Origin: an uncultured Lachnospiraceae bacterium
Lineage (GTDB): Bacteria > Bacillota > Clostridia > Lachnospirales > Lachnospiraceae
NCBI GenBank assembly: GCA_947626915.1
Contig: CANQUA010000026.1
Span: forward strand, 1-41,162
Direction of reading: 5' to 3'
DNA: 41,162 nucleotides
The translations under genes were made by a program, and so were the position numbers. Below are positions 7,535 through 16,668 of this stretch, piece by piece. How positions within the stretch are numbered: the first letter of the stretch is position 1; every line of letters starts with the position of its first letter. Below the pieces are notes generated by a model that saw nothing but the letters and a program-made list of their open reading frames with translations, was not told where the DNA came from and made no database searches.

Positions 7535-9382
7535 ATGCAGCAATCGGATCCGAATCAGGATAAGCGCAGAAAACAGAAGCCGTTTCTGGTTTCCTACGGC
7601 CTCGTCATCCTGATCATGCTTCTGCTGAACACGTTTTTGTTTCCGTCCATCCTGAAGTCGCAGGTTCAGGAAGTGGATTACGGCACGTTTATCAGTATGC
7701 TGGAGAAAAATCAGCTGAAGGTGGTCCAGCTGGAAGATGAGCAGATCTATTTTATCGACAACGAGGACCGGCTTTATCAGACTAATGCGATCCCGCAGGA
7801 TTACGCGATCGTGGAGCGGCTGGAAACCGCGGGAGTCAGCTTCGACCGTATTTACCGGAAACAGGGGGTTCTGGAGTATCTGCTGACCAACTGGATCCTG
7901 CCGTTTTTGCCTTTGATCCTGCTTGCAACCTGGTTCAGCCGGCGCATCACGAAGCAGATGGGCGAGGGCGGGATGAATGCCATGATGTTCGGCGGGAAAT
8001 CCGGCGCGAAGGAATACGTTCTGGACGATAAGACCGGCATACGGTTTAACGACGTGGCCGGCCAGGAAGAGGCGAAGGAAAGTCTGCAGGAGATCGTGGA
8101 GTTTCTGCATGATCCGAAAAAATACGAGGAGATCGGCGCCAAGATGCCCAAAGGGGCGCTTTTGGTGGGGCCTCCCGGCACCGGCAAAACGCTTCTGGCC
8201 CGCGCTGTGGCAGGCGAGGCGGAGGTGCCGTTCTTCAGCATTGCAGGCAGCGAATTTGTGGAAATGTTCGTGGGCATGGGCGCCAGCAAGGTCCGGGACC
8301 TGTTCAAGCAGGCAGGCGAGAAAGCGCCCTGCATCGTGTTCATCGATGAGATCGATACCATCGGCAAAAAACGCGACAGCGGCAGCGGGTTCGGCGGCAA
8401 CGACGAGCGAGAGCAGACGCTGAACCAGCTTCTGACGGAAATGGACGGCTTTGACGCGGCCAAAGGCGTTGTGATCCTGGCCGCCACCAACCGCCCGGAA
8501 TCTCTGGACCCCGCGCTTCTGCGGCCGGGCCGTTTCGACCGCCGTATTCCGGTGGAGCTGCCGGACCTGGCGGGGCGCGAGGCGATCCTGCGGCTGCACG
8601 GAAGGAAGGTAAAGCTGGATTCGGGATGCGATTTTAATGTGGTAGCCCGCATGACGCCCGGCGCTTCCGGCGCGGAGCTGGCCAATATCGTCAACGAGGC
8701 CGCCCTGGGAGCGGTCCGCCACGGACGGAAGGTCGTGACGCAGCCGGATCTGCAGGAGGCCGTCGATACCATCCTGGCGGGGGCCCAGAAAAAGAACGCG
8801 ATCCTCAGCGAGAAGGAAAAATGTATCGTGGCCTACCATGAGGTGGGGCACGCGCTGGTGGCCGCGCTGCAGCACCATTCCGCCCCGGTGCAGAAGATCA
8901 CGATCGTGCCCAGGACTTCCGGCGCGCTGGGATTCACCATGCAGGTGGAGGACGGGGACCACGCCCTCCTGAGCAGGGAGGAGCTGCTGGACAAGATCGC
9001 CACCTTTACCGGCGGGCGGGCTGCGGAGGAGCTGGTCTTCGGCTCTGTGACTACCGGCGCCAGCAACGATATTGAACAGGCGACGAAGCTGGCCCGCGCC
9101 ATGGTCACGCGCTACGGCATGAGCGAGGATTTCGATATGGTAGCGCTGGAGACCGTAAACGGGGCCTATCTGGGCGGCGACGCCAGCCTGACCTGCAGCG
9201 AGACGACGGCCGCGGCCGTAGACGCGAAGGTGGTGGAGCTGGTGAAGGCCCAGCACGCGAAAGCTTACGCTTTGCTTGCGGAGAACCGGCGGAAGCTGGA
9301 TGAGATCAGCCAGTATCTCTATGAAAAAGAGACCATAACCGGACAGGAGTTTATGGAGATCCTGGATCGGAAAGAGGCGTGA
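7535..9382 (+). CDS. ftsH: ATP-dependent zinc metalloprotease FtsH
   Basis: This 615-residue membrane AAA protease has two N-terminal membrane segments (about 17-39 and 112-134) enclosing a small extracytoplasmic domain. The AAA module follows, with Walker A GPPGTGKT (212-219), Walker B IVFIDEID (267-274) and the second region of homology ending RPGRFDRR. The peptidase has the zinc motif HEVGH (435-439) and the third ligand Asp512 in [10 protein letters not shown]. FtsH degrades misassembled membrane proteins and short-lived regulators as a hexamer. GGAGG at 7521-7525 sets the start. Length and motifs are complete, and nothing looks broken. It is transcribed alone from a consensus promoter and followed by a terminator. 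Confidence 0.97.
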   Translation: MQQSDPNQDKRRKQKPFLVSYGLVILIMLLLNTFLFPSILKSQVQEVDYGTFISMLEKNQLKVVQLEDEQIYFIDNEDRLYQTNAIPQDYAIVERLETAGVSFDRIYRKQGVLEYLLTNWILPFLPLILLATWFSRRITKQMGEGGMNAMMFGGKSGAKEYVLDDKTGIRFNDVAGQEEAKESLQEIVEFLHDPKKYEEIGAKMPKGALLVGPPGTGKTLLARAVAGEAEVPFFSIAGSEFVEMFVGMGASKVRDLFKQAGEKAPCIVFIDEIDTIGKKRDSGSGFGGNDEREQTLNQLLTEMDGFDAAKGVVILAATNRPESLDPALLRPGRFDRRIPVELPDLAGREAILRLHGRKVKLDSGCDFNVVARMTPGASGAELANIVNEAALGAVRHGRKVVTQPDLQEAVDTILAGAQKKNAILSEKEKCIVAYHEVGHALVAALQHHSAPVQKITIVPRTSGALGFTMQVEDGDHALLSREELLDKIATFTGGRAAEELVFGSVTTGASNDIEQATKLARAMVTRYGMSEDFDMVALETVNGAYLGGDASLTCSETTAAAVDAKVVELVKAQHAKAYALLAENRRKLDEISQYLYEKETITGQEFMEILDRKEA

Positions 9383-9419
9383 CGGGAGCGTTTTCCGGCG
9401 CGGGACAGAGAACAGAACG

Positions 9420-9462
9420 GGGATTGCCGCGGGACAGATCCGGCCTTGCGGCAGTCCCTTTT
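9420..9462 (+). terminator. Intrinsic terminator after ftsH
   Basis: The stem GGGATTGCCGC (9420-9430) pairs with GCGGCAGTCCC (9448-9458), with one G-T wobble, and is followed directly by TTTT. It isolates ftsH from the next gene. Confidence 0.8.
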
Positions 9463-9597
9463 GAGCGTTTTTGGGGGATGCAGCTCTTTGAATCGGGCCG
9501 CGCAACCAATAGTTGCCGGGATTTTTGGGGGCAGTTGGTGGAAAATGGCCCGTTTGGCTGGTAGGATAGAGGCATCCATACAACAGGAGGGGCATAA

Positions 9598-11784
9598 ATG
9601 GAACATACCGCTGAAGATACGATGGCAAACCGCATCCGTCTGGCCAGGGAACAGACGGGGCTGACCCAGGAAGAGGTGGCTGAGGCGCTGGACGTGAGCC
9701 GGCAGGCTGTCGGCAAATGGGAAACGGGACAGAGCCGGCCCAGCACCGATAATCTGATCCGTCTGGCGCAGGTGCTGCGGACAAACCTGCAGGCGCTGAC
9801 CCTGGGGGAAACGGCAGAAAGCGGCGCGGGGGCTGCGGCGCAGAAGAAATGTCCGCCGGAAAGGGCGGAAGAGGAGACGGCGGGGAGCGGGATCCCCGGC
9901 AGAATAGGGCAGGAAGAGAAAAACGGCGGGGAAGATGCGGAACAGGCCGGCGAGAATTTCTCACCAAACGAGCAGGAAACCGCCGCGGACGGCCCGGCTG
10001 TTTATCCGGCTGCGGGACGGGAGCCGGATCCCGGTCGGGGGCAGGAAGCCGCGGAGCAGACGCAGGAAGCGCGGGACGGCGGCCCCGGGTCCCTGCGGAA
10101 AGACCCGCGTGTCGGGAAGTTTTTGTCGGCCGGGCTTGTGATCGGGTGTCTGATTGGCGCGGCCGTCACATTGGCAGTCAGCGTGTGGACCCGGCCGGGA
10201 AAGAGCGTCCCCGGCCCGTCTGGAGAGGGACCGGAGCAGGCGGCCGTTTCCACGCAGCTGTCCGGAAAAGAAGCGCAGACGGGGACCGGCGCGGGACAGC
10301 GCGGCGGGGAAGCGGCTCCTGCCGCCGGGGCGAAGACGCGGCAGGAGGACGGAAAAGAGACGACAGACTCCGGCAGGGAGGAACCGACCGCGTTTTCCGG
10401 GGAAGATACCGGGGCTGGGGCGGCCGGAACAGAGGCGGACGAAACCGAAACGGCCGGACCTTCCTATGAGGAAAACGGGAGCGAAGCGTTCCCGGAGACC
10501 CTGACGGTCCGGGCGGAGGACTGCCGTCGGTTCGGCTCCTACGCAAATTACGATGTTCCTGCGGACGCGGAGACCGTGGAGGAAAATCTGCTGTTTCAAT
10601 ATCGTTTTCCCGATTCGGAGTTTACGCTCTCCTTCTACCGGGAGCGCAGCACCTATACGGACGACCTGGGACGGCCCCTATGGCATCTCCTGGCGGCCTA
10701 CGATTCCGGACAGGAGACGGAGGGAAAAAAGCAGTACACGGTCATCGCCCGTTTGAAGGAAGACGAGCCCGACGCGGGCAATCCCCGTCTGGCGTTTTTT
10801 GAGGCGCTGGGATATCAGGGCTGCAAGCTGACCTGCAGTTCCTGGATGTTTGACAGCAAGGATACCTACTATTTTGCGGTGGATGAAAAGCGCCGGGTCC
10901 CGGTCATGCTGGCGCTCTTTCAGGGGGAGCCGGTGGAAGCCGATCTGGATTCCGACGGGGAAAACGAGATCCTGAGCTTCGATTCCCCCTATGAAGCGCC
11001 TGCGGTCTTCGACCGGGGCGTGGAGGAATACACCGCTTACAGCATCGAATATCCGGGCCGGTATACTTTGTCCTGCAGGTCCGTAACGAACGACAATACG
11101 GGAGAAGCGGCGGTGATCCTGACGGCGCCTGACGGTACGGAGGCCGATTACCGGCATCTGTGGAACGGAGAACTGATCCGGCAGCTCCTCCCCTGTTCCT
11201 CCGCCGGAATGGAGGACGTGGCCCCGGAAGTGCAGGAGGCGGTGGTTTGTTTCGTGCCGGAGGGGTATACCGATACCGGCGACCCGGATCTGCCGTTTCC
11301 CGGGGCAGAAGGTGCGCCCAGCCAGCGGCAGCTGGCATACAGGGGGCTCCAGTGCCTCTGGGAGCTGACCGGCTATGTGCCGCGGCGGTGTTATGCGAAG
11401 GCCACGCAGTACAGCGTCTATTTCGGTCTGGAGCCGGACTGCGAAAACAGCTTTTTCTGCATTGACCGGGGAGAACGCTGGGGAGCGGGAGAAAACGTGA
11501 TCGGCGGCATTCATCTTTCCTGGAAGCAGGACTGGGTGGAATGGTCGCCGCTGGAACCGGAAAAGATGGCGGTGGATACGGAAGATAAACAGGCGCTGGC
11601 CCTTTGGACTTACGAACAGCTCGCTTTTCTGCAGGAGGGCGGAATCGTTTCGGCCGGCTGGGGCCTGAGCGGCGACGTGCGGCTGTTTCTGGAGGACGGA
11701 CGTTTCTTCGAAGTCAGCTTCGACGAAAAAAGCGGTCTGCCCAACCGGATGCAGGGGCCGTATCCCCAAGGCTTCGAGCACTGA
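9598..11784 (+). CDS. Membrane-anchored XRE regulator with large extracytoplasmic domain
   Basis: This 728-residue protein joins parts that are normally separate. Residues 10-66 are an XRE/Cro helix-turn-helix (RLAREQTGLTQEEVAEALDV, then SRQAVGKWETGQSRPS). Residues 70-170 are a Glu/Gly/Ala-rich disordered linker. Residues about 176-198 form one membrane helix, followed by another low-complexity stretch to about 295. Residues 300-728 form a folded-looking ectodomain rich in Trp, Tyr and Cys that I do not recognise. The topology predicts a DNA-binding head inside and a sensor domain outside, so it may be a one-component transmembrane regulator. AGGAGG about seven bases before ATG 9598 supports the start. 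It is convergent with vanT, with three bases between the stop codons. Confidence 0.72.
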   Translation: MEHTAEDTMANRIRLAREQTGLTQEEVAEALDVSRQAVGKWETGQSRPSTDNLIRLAQVLRTNLQALTLGETAESGAGAAAQKKCPPERAEEETAGSGIPGRIGQEEKNGGEDAEQAGENFSPNEQETAADGPAVYPAAGREPDPGRGQEAAEQTQEARDGGPGSLRKDPRVGKFLSAGLVIGCLIGAAVTLAVSVWTRPGKSVPGPSGEGPEQAAVSTQLSGKEAQTGTGAGQRGGEAAPAAGAKTRQEDGKETTDSGREEPTAFSGEDTGAGAAGTEADETETAGPSYEENGSEAFPETLTVRAEDCRRFGSYANYDVPADAETVEENLLFQYRFPDSEFTLSFYRERSTYTDDLGRPLWHLLAAYDSGQETEGKKQYTVIARLKEDEPDAGNPRLAFFEALGYQGCKLTCSSWMFDSKDTYYFAVDEKRRVPVMLALFQGEPVEADLDSDGENEILSFDSPYEAPAVFDRGVEEYTAYSIEYPGRYTLSCRSVTNDNTGEAAVILTAPDGTEADYRHLWNGELIRQLLPCSSAGMEDVAPEVQEAVVCFVPEGYTDTGDPDLPFPGAEGAPSQRQLAYRGLQCLWELTGYVPRRCYAKATQYSVYFGLEPDCENSFFCIDRGERWGAGENVIGGIHLSWKQDWVEWSPLEPEKMAVDTEDKQALALWTYEQLAFLQEGGIVSAGWGLSGDVRLFLEDGRFFEVSFDEKSGLPNRMQGPYPQGFEH

Positions 11785-11787
11785 GGC

Positions 11788-13947
11788 TTAAGTTTCGCGG
11801 ACGAGGACCGGCAGCCGGGCGCCAAGCCGGCTTAAAAGTTCGTTGCTGATGGTGGAAGCGGCCCCGGCGACCTCCGGCGCAGACAGTTCCAGCTCCCCGT
11901 CAGAGCCGATCAGGGTCGCGGTATCTCCGACGGCGACGCCGGAAAGGCCGGTGATATCGGCGGCCAGCTGGTCCATGCAGACGCGGCCGGCTACGGGAGC
12001 GGACTGGCCATGAATCAGGACCCGGCCTTTGCCGCAGGAAAGATTCCGCGGAAAGCCGTCCGCGTAGCCGATGGCCAGGATTGCCAGGCGGGTGTCGCAG
12101 GCAGCGGTGAAGGCCCTGCCGTAGCCGAAGCTTTCTCCGGCACGCAGCGTCCGGATGAGCACGACTCTGGCTTTCAGGGAGAGGACGGGACGAAGCGGCG
12201 GGGAAAGCTGCGTCGGAACGTCCGGAGCGGAGGAAACGCCGTACAGCGCGATGCCGGCGCGGACATAATCGCAGCGCAGCTCCGGATAATTGAGAAGTCC
12301 GCAGCTGCTCTGAATGTGGATTCGGGGGACGGGAAGCGCGTCTTCCCGGAGCCTGCGGATCAGGCTTTGGAAGCGGGCGATCTGTTCTCCGGTAAAATCC
12401 GCATCCTCCTGCGTTAGGCTGTCGGCGCAGCACAGATGGGAAAACAGGCCGCAGACATGCAGATTTTTCATTCGGAAGATCTGTTCCGTCTCTTCCGGCC
12501 GGTCCCAGGGCAGGCCCAGGCGGTGCATACCGGTATCGATCTTTATATGCACGTTTACTCGGATCCCCCGGCGGTTCAGGGCCTCGGCGTAGTCCAGGCT
12601 GATCAGGGACTGGGTCAGTTTGTATCGTTTCAGTTCTGTGGCCCGGGCCGTATCCGTATAGCCGAGAATCAGGATCTCCCCGCGGATTCCATAGCCGCGC
12701 AGCGCGACGGCCTCGTCGAGGGTGGCGGCGGCAAATGAACGGACGCCCGCTTGTTCCAGCGCAGACGCCACGTAATAAGCGCCGTGGCCGTAGGCGGCGG
12801 CTTTGACGACGGCCATCAGTTCACAGCCGGAGGGCATCAGCGCCTTAAGCGTCCGGGCGTTGTGGAGCAGGTTTCCCGGATCGATCTCAATCCAGGCCCG
12901 TTGGGTCTGCGCAGGCGGCGCATTTTGTCTGCGGCGGCGCAGGAGACGGTTTTCCAGCAGGACCATGACGGCTGCCGGGAGACTGGTGAGCAGGCAGACC
13001 GCCAGAAAATACACGGCGCTGTTTTCAATGAGCAGTTCCTGCAGGCGCAGCAGCCGGGCCAGGGGACGGACCGCCGCGATCGTCAGCGGATGGAGGAGAT
13101 AGACGAAAAGAGCAAAGGTCCGCAGGCCGCGGAACCGCCTGCCCCGGGCGCGCAGAAGAAGCTGGAACAGGAAGAAAACGCAGAGCGGCAGGAACAGGTA
13201 CATGCTGTCGAAGCGGGACCAGCCGTGGCAGCGGAGCGTCATCGCCTCAAAAAACAGCAGGACGAGACTCAGGCACCCTCCGGCCAGGCTCTGACGGGGC
13301 GGAAGCGTCCGGCCCCGGTCCGCCATCCACCCGCCCCCTACGAAGAACAGCGGGGCGAAAAACAAGCCGTTTCTCGTATGGTCCATGATCTGGAACAGCA
13401 GTTCATAGAAACGTCCCAGGGCCGGAACCAGTTCGGAAGCGGTTTTTGTCAGACCGAAATAGCTGTCCCCTCCCAGCCCGATCAGATACAGAAGCCAGGC
13501 GGCCCCAAACGCGCGCCCGTAATCCCATTTTTTCACCATCTGCCAGGCGATGGCGCAGCCGGCGGCGGAGGCGGGAAGATACCAGAGATGATACAGGGTC
13601 CCGTCGAAGACCAGGTCCCGGATCAGCTCCGGCAGCAGCTGGTCCATTGCAAAATAATGGTTGTAGAGATTTAGGGGCAGGCAGAGCAGGATGGCCGCCC
13701 CGTAGATGCGAAGCGTATGGGAAATGAAGGCTTTCAGTTTCCCGCAGCCGCAGGAGTACCGGGAAACCGTAAAAAAGCCGGAGACCGTGAAGAAAAACGG
13801 TACGGCGAGCCGGGCAATGATCCGGGTCAGGATGAAATCGCCGGTTTCGCTGAAGGAAGCCAGCGGCGACGTATGGATTGCGACGATCAGGAACGCGGCG
13901 GCCGCCCGGAACAGATCGATGCCTGTGTAATTTTTTTCTGTGTTCAT
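11788..13947 (-). CDS. vanT: VanT-type membrane-bound serine/alanine racemase
   Basis: This 719-residue fusion has the architecture of VanT from VanC/VanG-type clusters. Residues 5-335 are an acyltransferase-3-like membrane domain with about ten helices (DLFRAAAAFLIVAIHTS at the start). Residues 350-719 are a fold-III alanine racemase with the PLP lysine Lys382 in VVKAAAYGHG; the usual Asn of VKANAYGHG is Ala here. FGYGRAF and GYADGFPRN carry the catalytic-Tyr and C-terminal barrel regions. VanT supplies D-serine for D-Ala-D-Ser peptidoglycan precursors. The gene follows the vanG-like ligase on the same strand, but the vanXY gene usually found between them is missing. GGGGGAA precedes the ATG. 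Confidence 0.85.
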   Translation of the reverse strand: MNTEKNYTGIDLFRAAAAFLIVAIHTSPLASFSETGDFILTRIIARLAVPFFFTVSGFFTVSRYSCGCGKLKAFISHTLRIYGAAILLCLPLNLYNHYFAMDQLLPELIRDLVFDGTLYHLWYLPASAAGCAIAWQMVKKWDYGRAFGAAWLLYLIGLGGDSYFGLTKTASELVPALGRFYELLFQIMDHTRNGLFFAPLFFVGGGWMADRGRTLPPRQSLAGGCLSLVLLFFEAMTLRCHGWSRFDSMYLFLPLCVFFLFQLLLRARGRRFRGLRTFALFVYLLHPLTIAAVRPLARLLRLQELLIENSAVYFLAVCLLTSLPAAVMVLLENRLLRRRRQNAPPAQTQRAWIEIDPGNLLHNARTLKALMPSGCELMAVVKAAAYGHGAYYVASALEQAGVRSFAAATLDEAVALRGYGIRGEILILGYTDTARATELKRYKLTQSLISLDYAEALNRRGIRVNVHIKIDTGMHRLGLPWDRPEETEQIFRMKNLHVCGLFSHLCCADSLTQEDADFTGEQIARFQSLIRRLREDALPVPRIHIQSSCGLLNYPELRCDYVRAGIALYGVSSAPDVPTQLSPPLRPVLSLKARVVLIRTLRAGESFGYGRAFTAACDTRLAILAIGYADGFPRNLSCGKGRVLIHGQSAPVAGRVCMDQLAADITGLSGVAVGDTATLIGSDGELELSAPEVAGAASTISNELLSRLGARLPVLVRET

Positions 13948-14013
13948 TGGTATTCCCCCTGATTTTTTCGCAGGTTCCGGACCGGCGATTTGCGTGCGTC
14001 ATTTCCGGCCTTC

Positions 14014-15057
14014 TCACAGATACAGTCCGATGATCCGCTCCAGCAGCTCCTCAAAAGAGAGGCCGATGCCCTTCATCATGTTCGGGTACCGGCTGTGAGC
14101 GGTCATGCCCGGCATGGTATTGACCTCATTGAAAACGATCCCCCCGCCGGGAGTCAGGAACAGATCCACCCGCGCCAGGCCCGAACATCCCAGGAGCCGG
14201 TAGATGGTTTTCGCCGTTTCCTGTATGCGCCGCTCCGTCTCCTCTGGGATCCGCGCGGGCATATGGATCCGGGAGGTGCGCAGCGTATATTTTTCCGTAT
14301 AGTCGAAAAAGCCGTCTGAAAGCTCGATTTCATCCACGCGCCCGACCGTCAGCCGGCCGGTTCCCATTACCGCGCAGCCGACTTCGAATCCGTCCACCGC
14401 CTCCTCGACGATCACTTCGCTGTCGTGGGCGAAGGCAGTTTCCACCGCGCCGGCCAGTTCCTCCGGACCGGCGACTTTTGTGATTCCGAAGGAGGAACCG
14501 GACCGCACCGGCTTGACGAACAGGGGACAGGCAAGCCGCCGGGAGATTTCCGAAAGGGCCACCTCCTGTTCCCCGCGGTTGAATGAAACGGACCGGGGCA
14601 CGGCGATCCCGGCCAGGCTGACCAGACGGTGGGCCCGGTCCTTGTCCATGCAGAGGGCGGAAGAAAGGCAGCCGCAGCCGGCGAAGGGAATGTCCGCCAG
14701 TTCCAGCATCCCCTGCAGCGTGCCGTCCTCGCCGTTTTTGCCGTGAAGGACCGGAAAAACCAGGTCGGCGGGAAGCGCCTGCCAGACGCCGTCCGCCGTC
14801 TGCTCTACGAATCCTCCCGGCCGGTTCGGGACCAGGCGGAGCGGCCGCAGCTGCCGGCTGTCGGCGGCCCAGGTGTCTTCCGGGATCCGTTCATAGGCTC
14901 CCGTATAGTGGAACCATCGTCCATCCCGGGTGATCCCGATGGGGATGCTTTCATATTTTTCTCTGCTGAGCGATGCAAAAACGGAACCGGCCGACTGCAG
15001 CGAAACCGGATATTCGGCGGAACAGCCGCCGAACAGAACTGCGATTCTCTTTTTCAT
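14014..15057 (-). CDS. vanG: VanG-type D-alanine--D-serine ligase
   Basis: This 347-residue protein is a complete D-Ala-D-X ligase of the ATP-grasp fold: VLFGGCSAEYPVSL near the N-terminus, VLHGKNGEDGTLQG (about 104-117), the PLFVKPVRSGSSFGI ATP-binding block (about 178-192), and GIVFNEVNTMPGMTAHS at the C-terminus. The omega-loop motif FFDYTEKYTL (EKY at 255-257) is the form I associate with VanG-like D-Ala-D-Ser ligases rather than D-Ala-D-Lac enzymes. It would join D-Ala to D-Ser in the cytoplasm, lowering vancomycin affinity of the cell wall. It lies between vanT and a truncated vanR. An ordinary second Ddl cannot be fully excluded. Confidence 0.83.
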   Translation of the reverse strand: MKKRIAVLFGGCSAEYPVSLQSAGSVFASLSREKYESIPIGITRDGRWFHYTGAYERIPEDTWAADSRQLRPLRLVPNRPGGFVEQTADGVWQALPADLVFPVLHGKNGEDGTLQGMLELADIPFAGCGCLSSALCMDKDRAHRLVSLAGIAVPRSVSFNRGEQEVALSEISRRLACPLFVKPVRSGSSFGITKVAGPEELAGAVETAFAHDSEVIVEEAVDGFEVGCAVMGTGRLTVGRVDEIELSDGFFDYTEKYTLRTSRIHMPARIPEETERRIQETAKTIYRLLGCSGLARVDLFLTPGGGIVFNEVNTMPGMTAHSRYPNMMKGIGLSFEELLERIIGLYL

Positions 15058-15153
15058 AATGCTTCTTGCGCCTCTTTTCTTCTGATAATGGGAATGATCC
15101 GGCGAAAATCCCCGTGCGTCCGGACGGCGAAAAGCCTCCCGCCCGGTACGGTT

Positions 15154-15234
15154 ATTGTACCAGAGGCGAAAGTCCCGTTTATTTGTTTCTTCCTAATGTT
15201 TTTTGTGGATTTTCCTTAGAAATTCTTATGAAAT
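15154..15234 (-). promoter_or_regulatory. Putative VanR-type operator and promoter of vanG
   Basis: On the minus strand two tandem 11-base repeats, ATTTCATAAGA (complement of 15224-15234) and ATTTCTAAGGA (complement of 15213-15223), have the direct-repeat form bound by OmpR/PhoB-family regulators such as VanR. Downstream is a -10-like TACAAT (complement of 15154-15159) with no good -35, as expected for an activated promoter. The repeats are about 54 bases from the -10, farther than usual. They overlap the 3' end of the vanR remnant, so the deletion joined vanR to this control region. Confidence 0.5.
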
Positions 15235-15438
15235 TCCTGCGGAGAAGCAGGAGAATCCGTCCCTATCCGGCAGCGTCGCGTCAAAAACCGCCAGATCGGG
15301 AGGCGTTTCCCGGATCCGTTTCAGCGCGTCCTCGCCGGTCAGGCAGGTCTGTACGGTATCACCGCCGTTTGGCAGACAGACCGCGATCCGGTCCGCGATT
15401 TCCTTTTCATCGCCTGCGATCCGGATGGTTTCGCTCAT
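15226..15438 (-). pseudogene. Truncated VanR-type response regulator (receiver fragment)
   Basis: Only 70 codons remain. Residues 1-62 match the first half of an OmpR-family receiver domain: GDEKEIADRIAV near the start (normally D-D-E; the first Asp is Gly9 here), a TGEDALKRIRETPPDLAVFD segment, and the phospho-acceptor Asp53 in FDATLPDRDGF. After Gly61-Phe62 the homology stops and eight unrelated residues lead to TAA. The rest of the receiver and the whole DNA-binding domain are gone. Position and strand match vanR in VanG-type operons (R-S-G-XY-T). It cannot work as a transcription factor. A ribosome site AAAGGA is still present upstream of ATG 15438. Confidence 0.75.
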
Positions 15439-15563
15439 GTCCGCCTGTCCTTTGGTGAAAAGGATGTGAGACCGGGATTTTGGCCGGCAGCCGGTTCTTC
15501 GCTCAATTCAGCACAGCGGGGCGGGATTGGCAGGCGTGCGCCGCGGGATCGGGTGGAAATGGA

Positions 15564-15591
15564 TTGCAATTTTCCGCTGTTTTTGTATAAT
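15564..15591 (+). promoter_or_regulatory. Sigma-A promoter for Sel1-repeat gene
   Basis: TTGCAA (15564-15569) and a perfect TATAAT (15586-15591) have a 16-base spacer. The promoter lies within a longer upstream in-frame open stretch, which shows that translation must begin later, at GTG 15652. Confidence 0.75.
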
Positions 15592-15651
15592 AGAAGGAAA
15601 CGGGCGGGGCATCGGGACCGGCCGGGAGAGGATGGAAAGGAGAAAGCAGCT

Positions 15652-16668
15652 GTGGAAAAGGAGCGGAAGGAAAGCACGGAAGAGGATGCGTATCTTCGAT
15701 ATAAAGAGGCGGCGGAGCAGGGATATGCGCCGGCGCAATATAGTCTGGGGAGATGCTGCGAATCAGGAGAGGGCGTGGAGGAAGACCTGACGCAGGCAGC
15801 CGCCTGGTACAGGAAAGCGGCCGAGCAGGGACATGCGCCGGCACAGTGTAAACTGGGGATCCTTTATGAGGGCGGCACAGGCGTGGAGAAGGATCCGGCA
15901 CAGGCAGCCGCCTGGTACAGGAAAGCGGCGGAGCTGGGCTTTGCGCCGGCGCAATGCAATTTAGGGGACTGCTTCGCGTTTGGGGACGGCGTGGAAAAGG
16001 ACCCGGCGGAGGCAATGATCTGGTACAGAAAAGCGGCGGAGCAGGGATATGTGAGTGCGCAGTACCGTTTGGCAGACTGCTACATTTTGGGAGACGGCGT
16101 GGAAAAGGACCCGGCGGAGGCGGCAATCTGGTACAGGAAAATGGCGGAGCAGGGATATGCCTACGCCCAATACAGTTTGGCAGACTGCTATAGTTCGGGA
16201 AAAGGCGTGGAAAGAGACTCGGCTGAGGCGGTAATCTGGTACAGGAAAGCGGCGGAACAGGGACTTATGCAGGCGCAGTACCGTTTAGGAGTCTGCTATG
16301 AAAATGGAAAAGGCGTAGAGAAGAACCCGGCAGAGGCGGCCGCCTGGTACAGGAAAGCGGCCGAACAGGGAGATTCCCGCGCGCAGTATCATTTAGGGCG
16401 GTGTTATATCCGGGGAGCCGGCGTGGAGGAGGACAGGGCTTCCGCCCTCAAATGGTTGAAACTGGCCGCCGATAACATCGACCCAAGCGCGGACGCCTGC
16501 TACTATTTAGCCCGGTCATACAGCAAACATTATGACAGCATACCGGTTTTTCGGATCCTTTACAGAAATAAGATTTTAAAGGAAATGAAGGCATACTGCG
16601 AGAAGGCGGCCCGGCTCGGGAACGCCCGGGCGGAAGCAATGTGTCAAAAATATGGGTTCCATGTCTGA
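15652..16668 (+). CDS. Sel1-like repeat (TPR-like) protein
   Basis: The start is GTG 15652, nine bases after AAAGGAG; the frame stays open upstream, but a sigma-A promoter lies inside that extension. The 338-residue product has about seven clear 36-residue Sel1 repeats in tandem (pattern A-x2-WYRKAAEQG-x3-AQY-x-LG-x-CY-x2-G-x-GVEKDPAEA) plus a degenerate eighth, then a short helical C-terminus. Sel1 repeats form alpha-alpha superhelices that bind other proteins. There is no signal peptide or membrane segment, so it is probably a cytoplasmic scaffold. The repeats are similar at DNA level too (108-bp period), which could allow copy-number change. Its partner is unknown. Confidence 0.85.
   Translation: MEKERKESTEEDAYLRYKEAAEQGYAPAQYSLGRCCESGEGVEEDLTQAAAWYRKAAEQGHAPAQCKLGILYEGGTGVEKDPAQAAAWYRKAAELGFAPAQCNLGDCFAFGDGVEKDPAEAMIWYRKAAEQGYVSAQYRLADCYILGDGVEKDPAEAAIWYRKMAEQGYAYAQYSLADCYSSGKGVERDSAEAVIWYRKAAEQGLMQAQYRLGVCYENGKGVEKNPAEAAAWYRKAAEQGDSRAQYHLGRCYIRGAGVEEDRASALKWLKLAADNIDPSADACYYLARSYSKHYDSIPVFRILYRNKILKEMKAYCEKAARLGNARAEAMCQKYGFHV

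Noticed and set aside
7415-9967. An 850-codon open frame on the minus strand opposite ftsH
   Set aside because: It is the mirror of a strongly conserved gene in GC-rich DNA, is rich in Pro, Arg, Leu and His, and has no recognisable domain.
11788-13947. Frame fusion of two separate genes, an acyltransferase and an alanine racemase
   Set aside because: The single 719-residue frame with a membrane acyltransferase-like domain followed by a racemase is the known VanT architecture, so it is not an artefact.
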